This document shows positions 6,177-10,015 of a stretch of DNA of 10,015 bases, piece after piece. The stretch lies in the NCBI GenBank assembly GCA_947258895.1, contig CAMYKE010000029.1, positions 1-10,015 of the forward strand, written 5' to 3'. The stretch's first letter is position 1, and each line of letters starts with the position of its first letter. A program made the position numbers and the translations under genes. The notes under the pieces are model-generated. The model had not been told where the DNA came from, did not search any database, and saw only the letters and a list, made by a program, of their open reading frames with translations. The stretch comes from an uncultured Pseudomonadales bacterium (GTDB taxonomy: Bacteria; Pseudomonadota; Gammaproteobacteria; Pseudomonadales; IMCC2047).

Positions 6177-7517
6177 ATGCTTGATAAACTTGTTATCGCC
6201 AATCGCGGCGAAATTGCGTTGCGGATCTTACGAGCCTGCAAAGAACTGGGAATCAAGACCGTTGCCGTCCATTCACAGATAGACGCAGACCTGAAGCACG
6301 CTCGCCTCGCCGATGAAACGGTATGTATCGGCCCCAACCCATCCAAGGACAGCTACCTCAATATTCCGGCAATTATCAGTGCCGCTGAGGTAACCGATGC
6401 CACTGCCATCCATCCGGGCTACGGCTTTCTCGCTGAAAACGCGGACTTTGCGGAACGAGTAGAAAAAAGCGGCTTTGTGTTTGTGGGCCCTACTGCCGAG
6501 GTGATTCGGTTGATGGGTGACAAGGTATGCGCAATCGAGTCGATGAAAGCTGCGGGGGTTCCCACGGTCCCCGGTTCGGACGGCGCGCTGGATAGCGACG
6601 ATGAGCGCAGCCTCCAGATTGCGCGCGAGGTCGGCTATCCCGTCATCATCAAGGCCGCGGCGGGCGGCGGCGGGCGTGGCATGCGTGTCGTGCATACCGA
6701 GGCTACCCTGCTTAAATCCAAGCATGTCACCCAGGCAGAGGCCAAGGCCGCATTCGGTAATGACCAGGTCTACCTTGAAAAATATCTTGAAAACCCGCGC
6801 CACGTCGAGGTTCAGGTACTGGCCGATGGCAAGGGCAACGCCGTGCACCTTGGCGACCGCGATTGCTCGATGCAGAGGCGCCACCAAAAGGTGGTGGAAG
6901 AAGCCCCCGCGCCGCTGATTAATGAAGAATCACGACAACAGGTGTTCGAGAGTTGCGTCAATGCCTGCATCAAAATTGGTTACCGTGGCGCCGGCACCTT
7001 CGAGTTCCTCTACGAGAAAGGGCACTTTTATTTCATTGAAATGAACACCAGGATTCAGGTCGAACACCCGGTATCGGAAATGATAACCGGCATTGATATT
7101 ATCAAGGAACAACTCAGGATTGCAGGTGGCGATCCGCTGAGTTTCAGCCAGGACGATGTCCAGTTCCGCGGCCACGCCATCGAGTGTCGTATCAATGCCG
7201 AAGATCCGAAGACATTTATGCCTTCGCCGGGCAAAGTCAGTATATTCCATGTGCCCGGTGGACCGGGAATTCGGGTGGATTCGCACGTCTACTCCGGGTA
7301 TACGATTCCGCCGTTCTATGACTCGCTGATTGGCAAGCTTATCGCCTACGGAGAGGACCGGGACACCGCTATCATTCGCATGAAAAATGCCCTCGACGAG
7401 ATGATCGTGGATGGCATCAAGACCAATATCGAACTGCATCGACAGATCATGCAGGACACCAAATTCCAGCAGGGCGGCGCAAATATACATTATCTCGAGA
7501 AGAAGCTGGGCCTGTAG
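6177..7517 (+). CDS. accC: Biotin carboxylase subunit of acetyl-CoA carboxylase
   Basis: 446 residues (E. coli 449), an ATP-grasp enzyme that carboxylates the biotin on AccB using ATP and bicarbonate. The order is the biotin carboxylase N-domain (1-110, [20 protein letters not shown]), the ATP-grasp domain with the Gly-rich loop [13 protein letters not shown] (160-172), and the C-domain from about 330 ([14 protein letters not shown]). Numbering agrees with E. coli: K116, K159, K238, E276, E288, N290, R292, E296 and R338 are all in place, the last group in [23 protein letters not shown] 6177 follows a strong ribosome site AGGAAAAG (6163-6170). No truncation or frameshift; it should be fully active. 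The next gene, prmA, is 126 bases downstream. Confidence 0.98.
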   Translation: MLDKLVIANRGEIALRILRACKELGIKTVAVHSQIDADLKHARLADETVCIGPNPSKDSYLNIPAIISAAEVTDATAIHPGYGFLAENADFAERVEKSGFVFVGPTAEVIRLMGDKVCAIESMKAAGVPTVPGSDGALDSDDERSLQIAREVGYPVIIKAAAGGGGRGMRVVHTEATLLKSKHVTQAEAKAAFGNDQVYLEKYLENPRHVEVQVLADGKGNAVHLGDRDCSMQRRHQKVVEEAPAPLINEESRQQVFESCVNACIKIGYRGAGTFEFLYEKGHFYFIEMNTRIQVEHPVSEMITGIDIIKEQLRIAGGDPLSFSQDDVQFRGHAIECRINAEDPKTFMPSPGKVSIFHVPGGPGIRVDSHVYSGYTIPPFYDSLIGKLIAYGEDRDTAIIRMKNALDEMIVDGIKTNIELHRQIMQDTKFQQGGANIHYLEKKLGL

Positions 7518-7536
7518 GGATTAATTCACAGCCATT

Positions 7537-7558
7537 GCGCGCCTGATTCGAGGCGTGC
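7537..7558 (+). other. Hairpin in the accC-prmA gap, weak terminator candidate
   Basis: GCGCGCCT (7537-7544) pairs with AGGCGTGC (7551-7558), an 8-base stem with one G-U pair and a 6-base loop. It begins 20 bases after the accC stop but is followed by AACAAACCCCCCC rather than a T-run, so intrinsic termination is unlikely; an attenuating or processing role is only a guess. Confidence 0.3.
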
Positions 7559-7643
7559 AACAAACCCCCCCGGAGTACACTTGGTCGGACACGCGCCGTA
7601 CCTCGGTCGATATCCGTAATTTCTACCAGACCAGGCTTCTTCC

Positions 7644-8531
7644 GTGCATTGGATCCAGATCAGCACCCCGACAGACAGCGACCACGCAGAGCGGGTTGAG
7701 AACGCCATGACCAGCCTGGGCGCACTCGCTGTCACCCTTGGCGATGCCGCCGACCAGCCCCTGTTTGAACCCGCTCCCGGCGCAACCCCGCTGTGGGAAA
7801 CGATTCAGGTAGTCGGGTTGTTTGAGGCGAACGCCCCTATCGCCAGCATAACCGGCCAATTGCGGACCCTGTGCGGGTCCCACCCCTGCCGCCTGAAGGT
7901 CGAAATCCTGGAGGACAAGGACTGGTCGCGCGAATTGATGGAGCACTTCAAGCCAATTCGGTTTGGCCGGCGCTTGTGGATATGCCCCACCTGGACCGAG
8001 CCTCCGGACCCCGGCGCGGTAAACCTGATGCTCGATCCGGGTATGGCGTTCGGCACCGGCACTCACCCCACCACCGGATTGTGCCTGGAATGGCTGGAGC
8101 GACAGGCACTCCAGGGCAGCACCCTGATTGATTATGGCTGCGGGTCCGGGGTGCTGGCGATAGCTGCGCTGCTATTAGGGTGCAGGCATGCCTGGGCAAC
8201 CGACATTGACCCACAGGCGATCGCTGCGACGCTCCGGAATGCGGCGCTGAACCACGTCTCCCCCAACCGCCTGGAAGTAGCACTACCTGATGCGATATCG
8301 TTGCCGGTCGCCGACATTGTAATGGCCAACATCCTGGCTGGACCACTGCTTGAACTGGCCCCGGAACTGGCCGCCCGGTGCCGGGCGGGCGGGACGATCG
8401 TTCTTTCCGGGCTGCTGGCAAACCAGGCAGAAGCGGTACAACAGGCCTATGCATCCTGGTTTACAATCGCCAACCCCCTGGCGCGCGATGGTTGGGTGTT
8501 ATTGGCCGGCAACCGCGTCGCCGATGGGTAA
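7644..8531 (+). CDS. prmA: Ribosomal protein L11 methyltransferase
   Basis: 295 residues (E. coli 293). PrmA uses S-adenosylmethionine to trimethylate ribosomal protein L11 in the cytoplasm. The N-terminal L11-recognition domain (about 1-60) begins HWIQI and carries LFEPAPGATPLWET; LEDKDWSRELMEHFKPIRFG (89-108) and LWICPTW (111-117) follow. The methyltransferase domain has LDPGMAFGTGTHPTT (130-144), the SAM-binding loop DYGCGSGVLAIAALLLG (163-179), the acidic ATDIDPQAI (185-193) and NILAGPLLELAP (229-240). The start is GTG 7644, chosen because the HWIQI block is conserved right at the N-terminus of the family; its ribosome site is weak, so translation may be modest. Next ATG in frame (codon 22) would cut the fold. 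It sits between accC and the DUF3426 gene, as in many Pseudomonas-like genomes. Confidence 0.97.
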   Translation: MHWIQISTPTDSDHAERVENAMTSLGALAVTLGDAADQPLFEPAPGATPLWETIQVVGLFEANAPIASITGQLRTLCGSHPCRLKVEILEDKDWSRELMEHFKPIRFGRRLWICPTWTEPPDPGAVNLMLDPGMAFGTGTHPTTGLCLEWLERQALQGSTLIDYGCGSGVLAIAALLLGCRHAWATDIDPQAIAATLRNAALNHVSPNRLEVALPDAISLPVADIVMANILAGPLLELAPELAARCRAGGTIVLSGLLANQAEAVQQAYASWFTIANPLARDGWVLLAGNRVADG

Positions 8532-8535
8532 GTCC

Positions 8536-8544
8536 TGCTACACT
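8536..8544 (+). promoter_or_regulatory. Candidate extended -10 promoter for the DUF3426-dusB genes
   Basis: TGCTACACT reads as an extended -10 element (TGn plus TACACT, 4 of 6) just after the prmA stop and about 85 bases before the next start codon. No -35 box is evident at the proper spacing, which extended -10 promoters may lack. Confidence 0.28.
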
Positions 8545-8628
8545 GGTACTCGAGACGCATCGATTACCATGGGCGCTGTCACGCCAACCGAATCCGCAAC
8601 TATCAACTGGACGGAGTAGTAACCAACC

Positions 8629-9444
8629 ATGGAAGACTCTCTCCTCACCAAATGCCCGCATTGCAAGACCCTGTTCCGTATCAACTACGACCACCTGGCC
8701 GTTGCCGACGGGCAGGTTCGATGCGGCGTGTGCTTCAAAGTGTTCAATGCGCCCAGCGAGGGCCTGTCCTACAGCGAGGGTCCCGGCAGCGATCGGGATA
8801 CAACCTTCGGTCACAAGATAGCAGCCAGGGGCCAGGCTGAAGCTTCCCCAACCGCAGCCGGTACACCCGCGCCCGCGCACCACCACGTGGCGCAATTGCA
8901 GATCGACGACGAACCGCTCGAGGCAGTGCTGTTTACCAATACCCAGCGACACAGCGGTCGCCCCCTGCTATGGGGTACGTTAAGCGTGGCGGCACTGGTA
9001 CTACTCGGCCTGCAGTGGGCCTGGTTCGCCAAGGATCGCTATGCACACCAGCCGCAATGGCACCGCTGGTATGCAACGGCTTGCAGCGCCCTCAACTGCA
9101 AACTTCCCGAATACCGTGATATCGACCAGCTTGGCACCGAACGGCTGGAAGTGCGCAGTCACCCCGAATATCGAAATGCCCTGATTGTCGACATGGTGGT
9201 GAATAATACCGGTCTTGGCCGACAACCACTGCCGGCATTAAACATGGAATTTTACGATATCAATGGCGCCATCGTGGCGCAACGCATGTTCGGGCCGGAC
9301 GATTACCTTGCCGGAGTTAACAATCCGATCAACAGCATTTCCGTGCGCGCTCCGGTACACTTTTCCTTCGCCATCATTGACCCCGGAGAAGATGCGGTAA
9401 ATTATGCTATCGAATTAGCAGAAGCGCCGCAGCAGACCAATTAG
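8629..9444 (+). CDS. Zinc-ribbon (MJ0042 type) and DUF3426 single-pass membrane protein
   Basis: 271 residues. The N-terminus is a four-cysteine zinc ribbon, C9-x2-C12 and C32-x2-C35, in TKCPHCKTLFRI and VRCGVCFKVFNA, the MJ0042-type motif. A low-complexity cytoplasmic linker (45-110, with AHHH at 83-86) precedes one membrane helix at about 113-134 (LLWGTLSVAALVLLGLQWAW). The C-terminal domain (about 140-265) fits DUF3426, including the paired cysteines C152 and C157 (ACSALNCKLPEY), the strand-rich VVNNTGLGRQPLPALNMEFY and the end block PVHFSFAIIDP. The topology implied is zinc ribbon inside, DUF3426 outside. The family has no established function known to me. It commonly lies between prmA and dusB, as here. 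ATG 8629 has GGAG 12 bases upstream, a little far. Confidence 0.9.
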   Translation: MEDSLLTKCPHCKTLFRINYDHLAVADGQVRCGVCFKVFNAPSEGLSYSEGPGSDRDTTFGHKIAARGQAEASPTAAGTPAPAHHHVAQLQIDDEPLEAVLFTNTQRHSGRPLLWGTLSVAALVLLGLQWAWFAKDRYAHQPQWHRWYATACSALNCKLPEYRDIDQLGTERLEVRSHPEYRNALIVDMVVNNTGLGRQPLPALNMEFYDINGAIVAQRMFGPDDYLAGVNNPINSISVRAPVHFSFAIIDPGEDAVNYAIELAEAPQQTN

Positions 9445-9572
9445 CTTGCTTCGCTGGCGCGCTTTGCCCTTCCCCGGGCTCTCGCCCCGGAGTATCATAG
9501 CGACCGGCTGGAACGCCTGCTACCAGCAGCCGGAACGGGTACTCCTTGCCGCCAGTCGCGGCACGCCAGCGG

Positions 9573-9599
9573 GCCGGCGATCTGCGCTTGCGCGCCGGC
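9573..9599 (+). other. GC-rich hairpin just upstream of dusB
   Basis: GCCGGCG (9573-9579) pairs perfectly with CGCCGGC (9593-9599) around a 13-base loop, 26 bases before the dusB GTG. No T-run follows. It lies in the 181-base gap after the DUF3426 stop, in which no gene was seen. It could influence dusB translation, but GC-rich stems arise easily here by chance. Confidence 0.25.
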
Positions 9600-9625
9600 T
9601 AACCCACCAGGGTATTTTTGAATCA

Positions 9626-9943
9626 GTGTTTACTATCGGTCCCTACAGTATTACCAACCGCGTCCTGCTTGCCCCGATGGCGGGCATTTCCGATCGCCCT
9701 TTCCGCCAGCTCTGTCGAGAATTCGGTGCCGCACTCACTGTATCCGAAATGGTAACTGCTGACGCGCGCCTGTGGGATACCGCCAAGTCCCGGCAGCGGA
9801 TGAATATTGCGGAAGAAGCTGGCATTCGCTCGGTACAGATCGCCGGTTATGACCCCGCTATGATGGCGCATGCCGCTCGCCATAACGTCGCGCAAGGCGC
9901 CGTAACGCATGCGTTGCGGGCCGTTGACGTTGGCCGCCACTAG
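9626..9943 (+). CDS. dusB: tRNA-dihydrouridine synthase DusB, 5' part only, interrupted
   Basis: DusB reduces uridines in tRNA with FMN and NADPH. From GTG 9626 the frame reads [20 protein letters not shown], with the FMN-binding [13 protein letters not shown] (15-27), VSEMVTAD (39-46) and [20 protein letters not shown] (68-87), all typical of DusB. It matches up to about residue 92 (NVAQGA); the family then continues with the catalytic-cysteine block of the type IDINMGCP, but here the frame gives 13 unrelated residues and stops at TAG 9941-9943. No other forward frame restores the match, so this is not a simple frameshift: the sequence has switched to another gene. A complete DusB has about 320-330 residues, so the product as written would be inactive. 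The start is chosen from family alignment; the AGGG 13 bases upstream is a poor ribosome site. An open frame extends upstream to 9446 but has no DusB features. Confidence 0.85.
   Translation: MFTIGPYSITNRVLLAPMAGISDRPFRQLCREFGAALTVSEMVTADARLWDTAKSRQRMNIAEEAGIRSVQIAGYDPAMMAHAARHNVAQGAVTHALRAVDVGRH
9887..9901. other. Inverted chimeric junction with up to 15 bases of shared sequence
   Basis: The 15 bases encode V-A-Q-G-A at the end of the dusB match on plus and G-A-L-R-D of the oxidase motif on minus; the codon boundaries of both frames coincide. Left of it the plus strand is good dusB, right of it the minus strand is a good oxidase. The true join lies somewhere in this overlap. Confidence 0.65.
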
Positions 9944-10015
9944 CCCACCGACGGACGCATCCGGCCAGGGCGACGCCACGGGTGTCTGCACGCCATGGTC
10001 GGCCAGGAAGGCTTG
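9887..10015 (-). CDS. Fragment of FAD-binding (PCMH-type, GlcE-like) oxidase, both ends missing
   Basis: Minus strand from 10015 reads open to 9887 as a piece of about 43 residues: [18 protein letters not shown], then [20 protein letters not shown], then ALRD. The pattern xxxGGxxAxNxxGxxRxRYGxxRD is the FAD-binding turn of FAD_binding_4 oxidases such as glycolate oxidase subunits GlcE and GlcD; the preceding Pro-rich stretch also fits. It begins beyond the right edge, and beyond 9887 the frame continues only as the antisense of dusB. The family call rests on this short motif, and the exact enzyme cannot be told. It is not expected next to dusB and lies in the opposite orientation. Confidence 0.5.

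Noticed and set aside
6273..6887. Minus-strand open frame of 204 codons opposite accC
   Set aside because: Antisense of a certain accC; long antisense frames are usual opposite GC-rich coding sequence.
8570..8620. 16-codon mini-frame between prmA and the DUF3426 gene
   Set aside because: No ribosome site and no sign of a leader peptide such as runs of regulatory codons; too short to support.
9446..9625. Possible 60-residue N-terminal extension of DusB from an upstream start at 9446
   Set aside because: DusB proteins begin near the [MV]FTIGPY block; the upstream residues are Arg/Ala-rich and look like translated non-coding GC-rich DNA.

Overview
The window looks like a chromosomal segment of a gammaproteobacterium with a fairly GC-rich genome. 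The reason is the plus-strand run dsbD-like / accB / accC / prmA / DUF3426 zinc-ribbon / dusB, a conserved gammaproteobacterial order. Residue numbering of AccC and the motifs of AccB and PrmA match the E. coli proteins closely. Genus cannot be fixed from the sequence. No RNA genes, insertion sequences or CRISPR arrays were seen.

Left half (1-4639, all minus strand): an envelope-protein cluster. Read in the direction of transcription it holds a periplasmic copper chaperone of the PCuAC family (4639-4112), which overlaps by one base a DUF2333 membrane protein (4112-3108). After a ~216-base gap comes an exported TPR protein with a TonB-like C-terminal domain (2891-1557). Then follow a long, mostly disordered lipoprotein rich in Ser, Pro, Gly and Gln (1544-423) and a small lipoprotein that runs off the left edge (329-1). 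The last three genes are closely spaced and probably co-transcribed; none has an established function that I can name.

Right half (4807-9943, plus strand): after a 160-170 base divergent promoter region comes a secreted protein that is only the N-terminal, disulfide-exchanging domain of DsbD. The membrane and thioredoxin domains are absent, and so is aroQ, which often sits at this place. A 338-base gap leads into accB and accC, the biotin carrier and biotin carboxylase subunits of acetyl-CoA carboxylase, which start fatty-acid synthesis. They are followed by prmA (ribosomal protein L11 methyltransferase), a zinc-ribbon/DUF3426 membrane protein and the start of dusB (tRNA-dihydrouridine synthase).

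Right end: dusB is broken after about 92 codons. The sequence from about 9887 to the end instead reads, on the minus strand, as a piece of an FAD-binding oxidase. The two genes share up to 15 bases at the join (9887-9901), in inverted orientation. This looks like a chimeric join, either an assembly or amplification artefact or a real microhomology rearrangement, so gene context beyond 9887 should not be trusted.

The most biologically interesting points are the solitary DsbD N-domain facing a divergent copper-chaperone gene, and the uncharacterised TPR-TonB / disordered lipoprotein / small lipoprotein set. I found no clear evidence for a wholly new system.
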